A DNA stretch of 64,000 nucleotides from Rhodobacterales bacterium LSUCC0031 (GCA_015689735.1 WVSP01000001.1:236001-300000), one strand, 5' to 3'; positions 31,606-42,135 are shown, counted from the first letter of the stretch. A program made the numbers and translations. Notes: a model not told the origin generated them from the sequence alone.

Positions 31606-33867
31606 TTAGCCGTGGCGTGACGGTGCCTTTTTGCGCAGGCTGCCGCGTTTCTTGGCGACTTGGCCTGCCTTACGGCGCGGCGTTCCCCGAAACTTGCCAC
31701 CGCCCTTGTGGCGCACCGGGCTTTGGCGGCCTTCGATCTCGACCAGTTCCAGCAACAGCCCGCCGGTCACCGGCACGGCCTCGGCCAGCTTGACGGTGAC
31801 CTTGTCGCCGATCCCGATGGTCAGGCCCGATTCCGCACCCATCAGGGTTTGGCTTTCGGCGTCATGGTGGAAATATTCATGCCCCAAGGCGCGCATCGGC
31901 AACAGCCCGTCCGCCCCGGTTTCATCGAGTTTCACGAAGGCGCCGAAGCGCGCAATGCCGGAGATGCGCCCGGTAAAGCTGCTGCCGACGCGATCGGACA
32001 AATAGGCGGCAAGGTAGCGGTCATTCGTGTCGCGCTCTGCGGCCATCGAGCGGCGCTCGGTGTCGGAAATATGTTTGGCGGTTTCTTCCAGCGTTTCGGC
32101 ATCTTCGAGCCGCAAGCCATCATCGCCCCAGCCATGCGCCGCGATCAGCGCGCGATGCACGATCAAATCGGCATAGCGCCGGATGGGCGAGGTGAAATGC
32201 GCATAAGCCCTGAGGGCCAAACCGAAATGCCCGAAATTCTGCGGGAAGTAATAGGCCTGCTGCATCGCGCGCAGCGTGGTGATGTTGATCAGCTCGTCGA
32301 AATCGCCATCCTTGGCTTGCGCCAAAAGGCGGTTGAGGTGCCGTGTCTGCAACACCTGACCTTTGGCCAGCGAAAAGCCGCTCGCCTCGGCGGTTTCGCG
32401 CAAAGACTCCAGCTTCTCGGGGCTGGGTTCCTCATGGACGCGGAACAAAAGCGGCTGGCGGCGGGCGATCAGCTCTTCGGCGGCGGCGACATTGGCCAGC
32501 ACCATGAATTCCTCGATCAGCTTGTGGGCGTCGAGGCGGTCCTTGAAACCGACCGCGATGACCTCGCCTGCCTCGCTCAGTTCGATCCGGCGTTCGGGCA
32601 GGTCAAGCTCGAGCGGTTGGCGATGCGCGCGCGCGGTCTTGAGCGCGGCATAGGCGGCATAGATCGGCGCGATGATGTCATCGACCAGCGGCGCGGTCTT
32701 GGCGTTGGGCTGACCATCGCGGGCGGCTTGCACCTCTTCATAGGCAAGCGAGGCGCGCGAGCGCATTAGCCCCCGCACGAAGCGATGGCCGATCTTGTTG
32801 CCTTCGGCATCGATCACCATGCGCACCGCCAGACAGGCGCGCGGCACATCGGCATGCAGCGAACACAAGTCACCCGACAGCGTATCGGGCAGCATCGGCA
32901 CGACACGGTCGGGAAAATAGGTGGAATTGCCGCGCTTTCGTGCCTCGTGATCCAGCGACGATCCGGGGCGGACGTAATGGGCGACATCGGCGATGGCGAC
33001 CCAGATCACATGCCCGCCGGGGTTCTTGGGGTCGTTATCGGCATGCGCCAGCACCGCGTCGTCGCGGTCACGGGCATCGGCCGGGTCGATGGTGACAAGC
33101 GGCAGGTCGCGGAGGTCTTCGCGGCCCTTAAGGGTCGCAGGCTTTGCCGCGTCGGCCTCGGCTATGGCTGCATCGGGAAAGGCATCGGGGATGCCATGCT
33201 CGGCAATCGCGATCAGGCTGACGGCACGCGGCGCGCTGGGGTCGCCCAGCCGGTTGACGATGCGCGCACGGGGGCTGCCCATGCGGGCCTTGGGACCGAT
33301 CTGTTCGGCCTCGACCAGTTCGCCGTCGCGCGCGCCATGGGTTTCGCCGGGGCGCACCACCCATTCGTGATCGGCGCCCTTGGAGATGGGGACGATGCGC
33401 CCTCCCTCGGCCCCGGCACGGAACACGCCCAGCACGCGGGCGGGGTTGGTGCCGATCTTGCGGATCAGGCGGGCAATGTAGTGGTAATCTTCGCCTTGCA
33501 CCTCCTGTAGGCGCGCAAGGATGCGGTCGCCGCTGCCCACGGCGGGGTCGGTCGCGCGCCCGGAATAAAGGATACGCGGCATCGGGCCATCGCCTGTCCA
33601 TTCCATGGGCCGGGCAAACAGATCGCCCTGCGCATCTGGTGCCATGATCTGCAACACCGATACCGGCGGCAGGCGCGTAGCGTCTTGATAACTTTTGCGC
33701 CGCTTCTCCAGCTGCCCCGCCTCGGCCAGTTCTTTCAAGATGCGCTTAAGCTCGATCCGCTTTGCGCCCTTCAACCCAAAGGCTTGCGCGATATCGCGCT
33801 TCGAGCTTGCCTGTGGATGCTCGGCAATCCATGCAAGGATCTGTTCTTTGGTCGGAAGCTGGCCCAT
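31606..33867 (-). CDS. rnr: Ribonuclease R
   Basis: A 753-aa 3'-5' exoribonuclease of the RNB family. An N-terminal helix-turn-helix-like domain (SSKRDIAQAFGLKGAKRIELK) is followed by cold-shock domains. The RNB core carries the metal-binding run TIDPADARDRDDAV and later RRYADLIVHRALI, and an S1 domain (about 645-725) leads into a Lys/Arg-rich tail. RNase R degrades structured RNA and acts in rRNA and tmRNA quality control. The start is ATG 33867 (MGQLPTKEQIL), with AGGG 8 bases upstream; another ATG lies 6 bases earlier. It is divergent from accD. Confidence 0.96.
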   Translation of the reverse strand: MGQLPTKEQILAWIAEHPQASSKRDIAQAFGLKGAKRIELKRILKELAEAGQLEKRRKSYQDATRLPPVSVLQIMAPDAQGDLFARPMEWTGDGPMPRILYSGRATDPAVGSGDRILARLQEVQGEDYHYIARLIRKIGTNPARVLGVFRAGAEGGRIVPISKGADHEWVVRPGETHGARDGELVEAEQIGPKARMGSPRARIVNRLGDPSAPRAVSLIAIAEHGIPDAFPDAAIAEADAAKPATLKGREDLRDLPLVTIDPADARDRDDAVLAHADNDPKNPGGHVIWVAIADVAHYVRPGSSLDHEARKRGNSTYFPDRVVPMLPDTLSGDLCSLHADVPRACLAVRMVIDAEGNKIGHRFVRGLMRSRASLAYEEVQAARDGQPNAKTAPLVDDIIAPIYAAYAALKTARAHRQPLELDLPERRIELSEAGEVIAVGFKDRLDAHKLIEEFMVLANVAAAEELIARRQPLLFRVHEEPSPEKLESLRETAEASGFSLAKGQVLQTRHLNRLLAQAKDGDFDELINITTLRAMQQAYYFPQNFGHFGLALRAYAHFTSPIRRYADLIVHRALIAAHGWGDDGLRLEDAETLEETAKHISDTERRSMAAERDTNDRYLAAYLSDRVGSSFTGRISGIARFGAFVKLDETGADGLLPMRALGHEYFHHDAESQTLMGAESGLTIGIGDKVTVKLAEAVPVTGGLLLELVEIEGRQSPVRHKGGGKFRGTPRRKAGQVAKKRGSLRKKAPSRHG

Positions 33868-33986
33868 GGGCATTGCCCTAGCATGCGCGCGGTTGGGCGT
33901 CATGCGGGAAATCGGCTTGCGATTGCATGTTGGCCCTGCATCCCATATTTCACAACCCACAAGACGAGACGCGGAGTGCAGCGCTT

Positions 33987-34892
33987 ATGAACTGGATCAC
34001 AAATTACGTCCGTCCCCGGATCAACTCGATCTTCTCGCGCCGCGAGATGCCCGAGAACCTGTGGTCGAAATGTGACGAATGCGGCACGATGCTGTTTCAC
34101 CGTGAATTGTCCGAAGCTTTGAATGTCTGCACCAATTGCGGGCATCACATGGCGATCACGCCCCGCGCGCGCTTTGCGGCGTTGTTCGACAACGGCATCT
34201 TCACCGAGGTCGCGGTGCCCAAGCCCATCGACGACCCGCTGAAATTCCGCGATCAAAAGAAATACCCCGACCGGCTGAAAGCTGCGCAGAAATCCACCGG
34301 CGAGGCCGAGGCGATGCTGGTCGCCGAGGGCGAGATCGGGCGCACCCCCATCGTGGCCGCCGCGCAGGATTTCAGCTTCATGGGCGGGTCCATGGGCATG
34401 TATGTTGGCAACGCCATCGTCGCGGGCTGTGAGCGTGCGGTCAAACTCAAGCGGCCCTTCGTGCTGTTCTCGGCGGCAGGCGGGGCGCGGATGCAGGAAG
34501 GTATCTTGTCGCTGATGCAGATGCCACGCTCGACCGTCGCGATCCAGATGCTCAAGGAGGCGGGCCTGCCCTATATCGTGGTCCTGACGCATCCCACGAC
34601 GGGCGGCGTGACCGCATCCTATGCCATGCTGGGCGATGTGCAGATTGCCGAACCCAACGCGCTGATCTGTTTCGCAGGCCCTCGTGTGATCGAACAAACC
34701 ATCCGCGAAAAGCTCCCCGAGGGGTTTCAGCGCGCCGAATACCTGCTTGACCATGGCATGCTCGACCGGGTGACGCCGCGCGCCAAGCTGCGTGACGAGT
34801 TGATCGCGATCACCCGCATGCTCACAGGTCTGCCACCTGCGATTGTTGCCGATCTGCCTGGCCCTGACCCGATCGATGAGGCGGCGAGCTGA
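33987..34892 (+). CDS. accD: Acetyl-CoA carboxylase carboxyltransferase subunit beta
   Basis: A 301-aa subunit that, with AccA, transfers the carboxyl group from carboxybiotin to acetyl-CoA, the first step of fatty acid synthesis. The N-terminal zinc ribbon is complete (Cys29, Cys32, Cys48, Cys51 in CDECG and CTNCG). The crotonase-fold core shows [21 protein letters not shown] and [14 protein letters not shown]. The start is ATG 33987 ([12 protein letters not shown]), the family N-terminus. folC follows after 2 bases, the common accD-folC pair. Confidence 0.97.
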   Translation: MNWITNYVRPRINSIFSRREMPENLWSKCDECGTMLFHRELSEALNVCTNCGHHMAITPRARFAALFDNGIFTEVAVPKPIDDPLKFRDQKKYPDRLKAAQKSTGEAEAMLVAEGEIGRTPIVAAAQDFSFMGGSMGMYVGNAIVAGCERAVKLKRPFVLFSAAGGARMQEGILSLMQMPRSTVAIQMLKEAGLPYIVVLTHPTTGGVTASYAMLGDVQIAEPNALICFAGPRVIEQTIREKLPEGFQRAEYLLDHGMLDRVTPRAKLRDELIAITRMLTGLPPAIVADLPGPDPIDEAAS

Positions 34893-34894
34893 TC

Positions 34895-36169
34895 GTGAGC
34901 ACGCCGCGTTCCGACGTCCTCCTTGAGCGGATGATGTCCTTTCATCCCAAGATCATCGATCTGACGCTCGATCGGATGTGGCGTATCTTGGCCGCGCTCG
35001 ACCACCCTGAGCGGCGCTTGCCGCCGGTGATCCATGTCGCTGGCACAAATGGCAAGGGATCGACCCAAGCCATGATCCGCGCCGGCCTTGAAGGGGTGGG
35101 TCATGTCACACATGCCTATACCAGCCCGCATCTCGCCCGCTTTCACGAGCGCATCCGCTTGGCCGGTCAGTTGATCGACGAAGATGTGTTGTCCGAGATG
35201 CTCGACCGCTGCCTTGCCGCCAATGGCAGCGATGCGATCACCTATTTCGAGATCACGACCGCCGCGGGACTCTTGGCGTTCGCACAAACACCTGCCGATT
35301 ACACCCTTTTGGAGGTGGGTCTTGGTGGGCGGCTTGATGCCACGAATGTGATCGATGACCCGGTTTTGTGCGTCATTACCCCTGTCGATATGGATCACGA
35401 ACAATATCTCGGTGACACGTTGGGCCAGATCGCGGGCGAAAAGGCGGGGATCATCAAGCGCCGCGTGCCGGTCGTGATCGGGCGCCAGCAAGAGGCCGCC
35501 CTCGATGTGATCGAGGCTCAGGCCGCGCGGCTGTCTGCCCCGATCTATGCCTACGGCCAGCAATGGCATGTCTGGGCCGAAGCCGGGCGGCTGGTCTTTC
35601 AAGATGAAAACGGGCTGCTCGATCTGCCGATGCCCGCGCTGTTGGGCGCGCATCAGGTGGAGAATGCGGGCATGGCGATTGCCGCGCTGCGCGTGCTTGG
35701 CAAGGGCGAGGCCGCCTGTGAGGCGGCGATGCGCGATGCCGTCTGGCCCGCGCGGATGCAACGCCTGCGCCATGGCCCACTGTTCGACATCGCGCCGCAA
35801 GCCGAGCTTTGGCTTGATGGTGGGCATAACCCCCATGCTGCGCGCGCGATTGCGGCGCTTTTGGCGGGCATGGCCAGGCGGCCCACCCATCTGATCTGCG
35901 GGATGCTCAACACCAAGGATGTGACGGGCTACATGGTACCCTTGGCCGGTGTCGCGCAAAGCCTGCATGCCGTGTCGATCCCCGGCCAAGCGGCGACGCT
36001 GTCGGCGCGTGAAACCGCCGATGCCGCAACGCGTGCGGGGCTGCATGCGGTGCAGGCAGATAGCGTTGCCGAGGCTTTGCGCGCGATCGTGGCGCAAGAC
36101 CCGACCGCGCGGATCTTGATCTGTGGCTCACTCTATCTGGCCGGTGAGATCCTGAAAGAGAACGGCTAG
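34895..36169 (+). CDS. folC: Bifunctional dihydrofolate synthase/folylpolyglutamate synthase
   Basis: A 424-aa Mur-ligase-type enzyme that adds glutamate to dihydropteroate and folates using ATP. The P-loop is GTNGKGS (residues 50-56); other landmarks are TSPHLARFHERIR, EVGLGGRLDATN and the C-terminal LDGGHNPHAARA. It begins with GTG 2 bases after the accD stop, so translation is probably coupled. Length is typical. Confidence 0.96.
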   Translation: MSTPRSDVLLERMMSFHPKIIDLTLDRMWRILAALDHPERRLPPVIHVAGTNGKGSTQAMIRAGLEGVGHVTHAYTSPHLARFHERIRLAGQLIDEDVLSEMLDRCLAANGSDAITYFEITTAAGLLAFAQTPADYTLLEVGLGGRLDATNVIDDPVLCVITPVDMDHEQYLGDTLGQIAGEKAGIIKRRVPVVIGRQQEAALDVIEAQAARLSAPIYAYGQQWHVWAEAGRLVFQDENGLLDLPMPALLGAHQVENAGMAIAALRVLGKGEAACEAAMRDAVWPARMQRLRHGPLFDIAPQAELWLDGGHNPHAARAIAALLAGMARRPTHLICGMLNTKDVTGYMVPLAGVAQSLHAVSIPGQAATLSARETADAATRAGLHAVQADSVAEALRAIVAQDPTARILICGSLYLAGEILKENG

Positions 36170-36217
36170 GCGCGCGCAACCCTTGACCTGTGGCGCCAAG
36201 GGGTCACACTCCCGCCC

Positions 36218-36739
36218 ATGTGGATTGCCCGTGTCATCAGCTTTTGCCTCGCGCCCATGCTTGCCGCCCTGCCCGTGCAGGCCGCGAAGCTGCAATTTTG
36301 CTGGGTCGGCGCAAATGGCTATACGATGGAGGGGATGATCGCTTTTCCCGATACCCTGCTCGGCACGGGGATCATCACCGAGGCACAAGTGACCGCGTTC
36401 CGCATCCAAGGCTATCGCGATGGTTTGCCTGTCGGGTTCTGGTCGCTGTCCATGCTGACGCCCGAGACGTCTTGGACGCTGCGCTTCGATACCGACAGCT
36501 TGGCCTTTCCGATGGGCGGTTCGCGCGAGGCGCAGAGCTATCAGGAATGGAACGCGAATGGCGAGGTGAATGATTGCGGTGCCAAGGGCGGTTTCGGTTT
36601 CAATGGCGGCAACTGGGCGCAGGATATCTGCATCGACAATACATGGATTTCGGACAGTTCCATCGATCCGTTCACGCCGCTGCCCGCCTTTGGCATGGAT
36701 GTACGGCTGAACTGCGACCCGCTTTTGCCGATCAGCTGA
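36218..36739 (+). CDS. Secreted conserved hypothetical protein
   Basis: A 173-aa protein with a clear signal peptide (MWIARVISFCLAPMLAALPVQA-AKLQF). The mature part is rich in Gly, Asn and aromatic residues (GFGFNGGNWAQDICIDNTW) and has three cysteines, so disulfides in the periplasm are possible. I do not recognise a domain. No good ribosome site precedes the ATG. It may be co-transcribed with folC (48-base gap). Its 3' end overlaps the convergent zapE by 8 bases. Confidence 0.75.
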   Translation: MWIARVISFCLAPMLAALPVQAAKLQFCWVGANGYTMEGMIAFPDTLLGTGIITEAQVTAFRIQGYRDGLPVGFWSLSMLTPETSWTLRFDTDSLAFPMGGSREAQSYQEWNANGEVNDCGAKGGFGFNGGNWAQDICIDNTWISDSSIDPFTPLPAFGMDVRLNCDPLLPIS

Positions 36740-37832
36740 GCGCGTCGCGCCCTTCGCCCCAAGCGGCACCCTGCATCTCGCGCAGGCGGCTGGCGGTGCG
36801 TTCGAACTCGAAACTGCCCGCACCCTCGAGATAGAGCCGCTCTGGCGTATCCTCGGCGCTGGCGATCAGGCGCACTTGCCCTTCGTATAGTGCGTCGATC
36901 AGGGTGACGAAGCGCTTGGCCTCGTTGAACTTGGTCGCATCAAGGCGGGGGATGCCCTCGAGCACCAAGAGCTTCACGGCACCCACAAGCGCAAGGTAAT
37001 CGGCAGGCCCCAAAGGCTGGCCGCACAAATCCCAGAACGAGGCCCGCGCCATGCCCGCCCAATAGCGCGGCAGGCGCACCTCGCGGCCCTTGACCTCGAG
37101 GCAGAGGGTGTCTTGCTGGCCGCCGGTCAGATCGTGCCAAAGCGCGTCGATGCTGCGCGTTGTCTCGGGGCCAAGGGGGGTGAAATAGACCTGTGCTCCG
37201 GCCAAGCGATCCTGCCGGTAATCGGTCATGGCATCGAGTTGATCGACCTCCAGCCGATCCTCGATAAGCTTAATAAAGGGCAGGAAAAGCTGGCGGTTCA
37301 GCCCGTCCTTGTACAAATCCTTGGGGTGGCGGTTCGATGTGGTGACGATGATCACGCCAGCGGCGAAGAGCTTTTCGAACAGGCGGCCGACGATCATCGC
37401 ATCCGCGATATCGGTGATCTGCATCTCGTCGAAACACAACAGCCGCAGGTCGCGGGCGATATCGGCCGCGACGGGTTTGATCGCGTCATCCACCCCGGTT
37501 TTGCGCGCGTCGTGAAGCGCCGATTGCACCTCCTGCATGAAGGCGTGGAAATGGACGCGGCGCTTTTGGGTCGTAGGGGCATGCTGAAAGAAGAGGTCCA
37601 TCAGCATTGACTTGCCGCGCCCGACCCCGCCCCACAGGTAGATACCTTGTTTACCGGTAGGTTCCGGCTGTTTGAAGAAACGCGACAAGAGACCCGCGCG
37701 CGGCTTGGGGCTGGCTTCCAATGCCACGCGCAGGGCCTCGAGCCGCAAAAGGGCCGCGCGCTGGGCCGGATCGGGGCGCAACAGCCCTTCGGCTACACGG
37801 GTGTCATAGATCGCTTGCAAGTGCTGTCCCAT
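36732..37832 (-). CDS. zapE: Cell division protein ZapE (AFG1-like ATPase)
   Basis: A 366-aa P-loop ATPase. Walker A is GGVGRGKS (residues 68-75), Walker B is LLCFDEMQ, and the family segments VHFHAFMQEV, TTSNRHPKDLYKDGLNR and FDLC-like ASFWDLCGQPLG are present. ZapE binds FtsZ and affects Z-ring stability under stress; mitochondrial AFG1/LACE1 is the eukaryotic relative. It is a single gene, divergent from the MFS gene at 37931. Confidence 0.93.
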   Translation of the reverse strand: MGQHLQAIYDTRVAEGLLRPDPAQRAALLRLEALRVALEASPKPRAGLLSRFFKQPEPTGKQGIYLWGGVGRGKSMLMDLFFQHAPTTQKRRVHFHAFMQEVQSALHDARKTGVDDAIKPVAADIARDLRLLCFDEMQITDIADAMIVGRLFEKLFAAGVIIVTTSNRHPKDLYKDGLNRQLFLPFIKLIEDRLEVDQLDAMTDYRQDRLAGAQVYFTPLGPETTRSIDALWHDLTGGQQDTLCLEVKGREVRLPRYWAGMARASFWDLCGQPLGPADYLALVGAVKLLVLEGIPRLDATKFNEAKRFVTLIDALYEGQVRLIASAEDTPERLYLEGAGSFEFERTASRLREMQGAAWGEGRDALS

Positions 37833-37930
37833 GCCGGCCTGATACAGTCATTCGCCGTCAGGGTTAAGCGGGTCTTGCAGGGGCGCGCGGGGCGTGATTG
37901 GGTCGCGTCGACATCAGGGGAAACGTGCCA

Positions 37931-39181
37931 ATGACCCGCCAAGACAGCATGTTCACGCCGGTGCTGATCGGCTCGTGCATCATTATCATGATCTGCTTCG
38001 CCGTCCGCGCGAGTTTCGGCGTGTTCCAGATCCCCATCGCCGAGGAATTCGGCTGGCTGCGGGCCGAGTTCTCGCTGGCCATCGCGATCCAGAATCTTGC
38101 TTGGGGCATCGGTCAGCCGATTTTCGGTGCCATCGCGGAACGCTTTGGCGACCGCAAGGCGATCTTTCTGGGCGTGATCCTTTACGCCGCAGGTTTGGTG
38201 TTTTCGGCCTATGCGATCACGCCGGGCCAGCATCAGCTTTTGGAAATCCTTGTGGGCTTTGGCATCGCAGGAACGGGCTTTGGTGTGATCCTGGCCATCG
38301 TGGGACGCGCGGCGTCTGACAAAAACCGCTCGGTCGCCTTGGGCATCGCCACGGCGGCGGGGTCGGCGGGCCAAGTTTTTGGCGCCCCCGTGGCCGAGGC
38401 GCTTTTGTCGGTTTTCCCATGGCAAAGCGTGTTCTTGATCTTTGCAGGCGTGATCATGGCGACACTCTTCGCCCTGCCGATGCTGCGCGCGCCGGTGCGC
38501 GCCGCCAAGGCCGAGATCGAGGAAAGCATGGGCCAGATCGTGGGCCGCGCCATTCGCGACCCGTCATTCGCGCTGATCTTCATCGGCTTTTTCTCTTGCG
38601 GCTATCAGCTTGGTTTCATCACCGCGCATTTCCCCGCCTTCGTGACCGAGTTGTGCGGGCCGATCGCGCCCGGATCGCTGCTGTATGGGCTTGGCATCAC
38701 CACCACATCGGCGCTCGGCGCGGTCGCCATCTCGCTCATCGGGCTTGCCAATATCGTCGGCACCATCGCTGCGGGGTGGCTGGGCAACCATTTCCCCAAG
38801 CGCTATCTGCTTGCGCTGATCTATACGGGCCGGACGCTGGCGGCGGGGTTGTTCATCATCCTGCCGATCACGCCGGAAACCGTCATCGCCTTTTCCATCG
38901 TGATGGGCGCGCTGTGGCTTGCAACCGTGCCTTTGACCAGTGGTCTGGTCGGCCAGATCTACGGGCTGCGCTACATGGGCACGCTTTACGGGCTGGTGTT
39001 TTTTTCCCACCAGCTTGGTAGCTTCATCGGTGTCTGGCTGGGTGGCGCACTTTACGACATATACGGCGATTATACCGCCGTGTGGTGGATTGGCGTGGCC
39101 GTCGGCGCGCTCTCGGCCATTGTGCATTTGCCGATTAAAGAAACACCGCTCAAGGACCGGATGCAGGCTGCGGCAGCCTGA
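37931..39181 (+). CDS. MFS transporter (oxalate/formate antiporter-like group)
   Basis: A 416-aa transporter with 12 predicted membrane helices. The N-terminal half has ASFGVFQIPIAEEFGW and a loop GAIAERFGDRKAIFLG (MFS motif A-like). The second half contains ISLIGLANIVGTIAAGWLGN and ends LPIKETPLKDR. Such MFS_1 proteins move small organic anions, but the substrate cannot be assigned. The start ATG 37931 (MTRQDSMFTPVLIGS) has GGGGAAA upstream; an earlier frame start lacks one. It is convergent with argG (21-base gap). Confidence 0.85.
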   Translation: MTRQDSMFTPVLIGSCIIIMICFAVRASFGVFQIPIAEEFGWLRAEFSLAIAIQNLAWGIGQPIFGAIAERFGDRKAIFLGVILYAAGLVFSAYAITPGQHQLLEILVGFGIAGTGFGVILAIVGRAASDKNRSVALGIATAAGSAGQVFGAPVAEALLSVFPWQSVFLIFAGVIMATLFALPMLRAPVRAAKAEIEESMGQIVGRAIRDPSFALIFIGFFSCGYQLGFITAHFPAFVTELCGPIAPGSLLYGLGITTTSALGAVAISLIGLANIVGTIAAGWLGNHFPKRYLLALIYTGRTLAAGLFIILPITPETVIAFSIVMGALWLATVPLTSGLVGQIYGLRYMGTLYGLVFFSHQLGSFIGVWLGGALYDIYGDYTAVWWIGVAVGALSAIVHLPIKETPLKDRMQAAAA

Positions 39182-39202
39182 GGGCCGCCGCAGCGATTTC
39201 GT

Positions 39203-40429
39203 TCAGCCCTTGAGCCGGCGGTTGCGCGACGCGATCAGTTTCAGCCGCAGCGCGTTGAGCTGGATAAAGCCCTGCGCATCCTTTTGATCATAGGCGCCTG
39301 CATCTTCCTCGAAGGTCACATGCGCCTCGGAGTAAAGGCTGTGGTCCGACCAGCGCGCGACGGTGCGGGCGTGACCCTTGTAAAGCTTCACGCGCACGGT
39401 GCCGCTGACATGCTCTTGGCTCTTGTCGATCAGCGCTTGCAGCATCTCGCGCTCGGGCGAGAACCAAAAGCCGTTATAGATCAGCTCCGCATAGCGCGGC
39501 ATGATCGAATCCTTCAGATGGCCCGCCCCGCTGTCGAGCGTGATCTGCTCGATGCCGCGATGCGCCTCCAAAAGGATGGTGCCACCGGGGGTTTCATAAA
39601 CGCCGCGCGACTTCATGCCGACAAAGCGGTTTTCCACAAGGTCGAGGCGGCCAACGCCATGCTTGCCGCCCAGTTCGTTGAGCTTGGTCAGGATCGTGGC
39701 GGGCGACATGGCCACACCGTCGATCGCCACCGCATCGCCGCATTCAAAGGTGATTTCGACCATCTCGGGGGTATCCGGCGCATCCTCGGGGTTGGTGGTG
39801 CGCTGATAGACGTAATCGGGCGGCTCTTGACCGGGGTTTTCCAGCACCTTGCCCTCTGACGATGTGTGCAAAAGGTTCGCATCGACGCTGAACGGTGCCT
39901 CGCCGCGCTTGTCCTTGGCGATGGGGATTTGGTTGGCTTCGGCAAACTCCAACAGCTTGGTGCGCGAGGTCAGATCCCATAGCCGCCATGGCGCGATCAC
40001 CTTGATCTCGGGGTTCAGCGCATAGGCGCTGAGTTCGAAGCGCACTTGGTCGTTGCCCTTGCCGGTTGCGCCATGGCTGACCGCATCGGCCCCCGTCATC
40101 GCCGCAATCTCGATTAGCCGCTTGGAGATCAAGGGCCGCGCGATCGAGGTGCCGAGCAGGTAAAGCCCTTCGTAAAGCGCATTGGCACGGAACATCGGGA
40201 AGACGAAATCGCGCACGAATTCTTCGCGCAGATCTTCGATGAAGATGTTCTCAGGCGCGATGCCCAGCATCTCGGCTTTGGCGCGGGCGGGTTCCAACTC
40301 CTCGCCTTGGCCCAGATCGGCGGTAAAGGTCACGACCTCGCAACCATATTCCGTTTGCAGCCATTTCAGGATGATCGAGGTATCGAGGCCGCCAGAATAG
40401 GCAAGAACAACCTTCTTGGGTGCGAACAT
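39203..40429 (-). CDS. argG: Argininosuccinate synthase
   Basis: A 408-aa ATP-dependent ligase joining citrulline and aspartate in arginine synthesis. The N-type ATP pyrophosphatase motif AYSGGLDTS is at residues 10-18; further landmarks are [15 protein letters not shown], the substrate region [14 protein letters not shown] and [13 protein letters not shown]. Length is typical. It is divergent from ilvA; the 121 bases between them hold both promoters, and I see no attenuator or riboswitch there. Confidence 0.98.
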   Translation of the reverse strand: MFAPKKVVLAYSGGLDTSIILKWLQTEYGCEVVTFTADLGQGEELEPARAKAEMLGIAPENIFIEDLREEFVRDFVFPMFRANALYEGLYLLGTSIARPLISKRLIEIAAMTGADAVSHGATGKGNDQVRFELSAYALNPEIKVIAPWRLWDLTSRTKLLEFAEANQIPIAKDKRGEAPFSVDANLLHTSSEGKVLENPGQEPPDYVYQRTTNPEDAPDTPEMVEITFECGDAVAIDGVAMSPATILTKLNELGGKHGVGRLDLVENRFVGMKSRGVYETPGGTILLEAHRGIEQITLDSGAGHLKDSIMPRYAELIYNGFWFSPEREMLQALIDKSQEHVSGTVRVKLYKGHARTVARWSDHSLYSEAHVTFEEDAGAYDQKDAQGFIQLNALRLKLIASRNRRLKG

Positions 40430-40550
40430 GGGCAGGCTCCGTCAAATGCGGGAATAACGGCGCGGCGATACCGGGTTTTCCGCGGCGGGGCAAGGTGAGC
40501 GGCAATAACTGGTGCTGGACACAAGGCCCGAGTTGCGGCAGGCCAATGGG

Positions 40551-41798
40551 ATGAATGATTTTGCAGACCATGCCCGGGCCACGACACGCGCTTTGCGCGA
40601 TTTGTTTCCGCCGACGCCACTCCAGCGCAACGCCTATCTCTCGGAACGCTTTGGTGCCGATATCTGGCTCAAGCGCGAGGATTTGTCGCCTGTGCGCTCT
40701 TACAAGCTGCGCGGTGCCTTCAACGCCATGCGCAAGGCGCTGGCCCATGACCCGACAAGGCGCGACTTCATTTGCGCAAGTGCGGGTAATCACGCGCAAG
40801 GTGTGGCCTTTGTCTGCGCCCATTTCGGGGTGCGCGGGCGCATCTTCATGCCGGTGACCACGCCCGAGCAGAAGATCATGAAGACCCGGACATTCGGCGC
40901 CGGCACGGTCGAGATCGTGCTGACCGGCGATTTCTTCGACGAAACGCTGGCCGCCGCCAAGGAAGAATGCGCCAAGACCGGCGCGCATTTCCTGTCGCCT
41001 TTCGATGATGCCGATGTGATCGAGGGGCAGGCCTCGGTCGCGGTCGAGATGGTCGATGACATGGGCCGCGCGCCCGACCATCTGATCCTGCCGGTGGGCG
41101 GCGGTGGGTTGTCGGCGGGGATGCTGTCTTATCTTGGGGCCGTGGGTGCAAAAACCGCCCTGACGCTTGTGGAACCTGAAGGCGGGGCCAGCCTGACTGC
41201 CGCCTTGGCCCATGGCGCGCCCATGACGGTGCCGATCACTGATACCTTTGTCGATGGCGCGGCGGTGGCGCGGATCGGTAACCTTACCTTTGACGTGCTG
41301 CGCCGTATAGCACCCCAAGATGTGCTGATCGCCCCCGAGAACCGCATCTGCGTAACCATTCAGGAGATGCTGAATATCGAAGGCATCGTTCTGGAACCCG
41401 CCGGTGCGCTTTCGGTCGATGTGCTGCCCGAGATTGCCGACAAGATCGCGGGCCAAACGGTGGTTTGCGTGACATCAGGGGGGAATTTTGATTTCGAACG
41501 CCTGCCCGAGGTCAAGGAGCGCGCCCGAAAATGGCAGGGCTTGAAGAAATACTTCATCCTGCGCCTACCGCAGCGCCCCGGTGCGTTGCGCGATTTCCTC
41601 GATATGCTGGGGCCGGGCGACGATATCGCACGATTTGAATACCTGAAGAAGAACAGCCGCAATTTCGGATCGGTCCTGATCGGGATCGAAACCGACGATC
41701 CGGCCAATTTCGACCGGATGGTCGCGCGCGTCACTGCGCGCGGCTTTGGCTTCCGCGATATCTCGCAAGACGAGGTCTTGTCGGATTTCCTGATCTGA
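40551..41798 (+). CDS. ilvA: Threonine ammonia-lyase (threonine dehydratase)
   Basis: A 415-aa PLP enzyme that deaminates threonine to 2-oxobutyrate for isoleucine synthesis. The PLP lysine is Lys52 in SYKLRGAFN; SAGNHAQGVA and the glycine loop PVGGGGLSAG bind the cofactor. One C-terminal ACT-like domain (KKYFILRLPQRPGALRDFLDML) suggests feedback control, and its single copy fits the shorter form of the enzyme. I place the start at ATG 40551 (MNDFADHARATTRAL); a GTG 39 bases upstream is in frame but gives an atypical extension. Confidence 0.94.
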   Translation: MNDFADHARATTRALRDLFPPTPLQRNAYLSERFGADIWLKREDLSPVRSYKLRGAFNAMRKALAHDPTRRDFICASAGNHAQGVAFVCAHFGVRGRIFMPVTTPEQKIMKTRTFGAGTVEIVLTGDFFDETLAAAKEECAKTGAHFLSPFDDADVIEGQASVAVEMVDDMGRAPDHLILPVGGGGLSAGMLSYLGAVGAKTALTLVEPEGGASLTAALAHGAPMTVPITDTFVDGAAVARIGNLTFDVLRRIAPQDVLIAPENRICVTIQEMLNIEGIVLEPAGALSVDVLPEIADKIAGQTVVCVTSGGNFDFERLPEVKERARKWQGLKKYFILRLPQRPGALRDFLDMLGPGDDIARFEYLKKNSRNFGSVLIGIETDDPANFDRMVARVTARGFGFRDISQDEVLSDFLI

Positions 41799-41808
41799 GA
41801 CGCGCAGT

Positions 41809-42135
41809 CTAAAGGGAATTGTCCAAACCGGGGATTGCGGTCGCTATGGCAATCATGGCGGCGGCAAAGGCATCGGCTACGGCGGCTAGATCGGGGGGGT
41901 GGCCCGCGCGGCATGCCGCCTCGCCCGCGTTGCAGGCCGCGACCAAGTCGGACAGGCCAAGATTAGCCGCGCTACCACGCAGGAAGTGAAAATCTTCGGC
42001 ATGTGCAAGCGCCGGATCAGCAGCCAAGGTCATCAGACGTTCGCGCATTTCGGTCAAGAAAAGTTGGGCAACATCGGCAAAATCGGCCTCACCGATATCA
42101 TTGCGTAGCTCATTCAGCCGGTTCCAATCGATCAT
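41809..42135 (-). CDS. Hpt-domain phosphotransfer protein
   Basis: A small (108-aa) free-standing Hpt protein. The phospho-accepting histidine is His50 in DFHFLRGSAANLGL. The rest is Ala-rich four-helix-bundle sequence (DVAQLFLTEMRERL). It can pass phosphate between a hybrid kinase and a response regulator. The start at ATG 42135 (MIDWNRL) is typical for Hpt proteins; an in-frame start 33 bases further up is possible. It is divergent from the response regulator-phosphatase gene at 42288, a likely partner. Confidence 0.87.
   Translation of the reverse strand: MIDWNRLNELRNDIGEADFADVAQLFLTEMRERLMTLAADPALAHAEDFHFLRGSAANLGLSDLVAACNAGEAACRAGHPPDLAAVADAFAAAMIAIATAIPGLDNSL

Noticed and set aside
34727-36097. 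456-codon open frame on the minus strand opposite folC
   Set aside because: It is an antisense shadow; folC on the plus strand has all family motifs.
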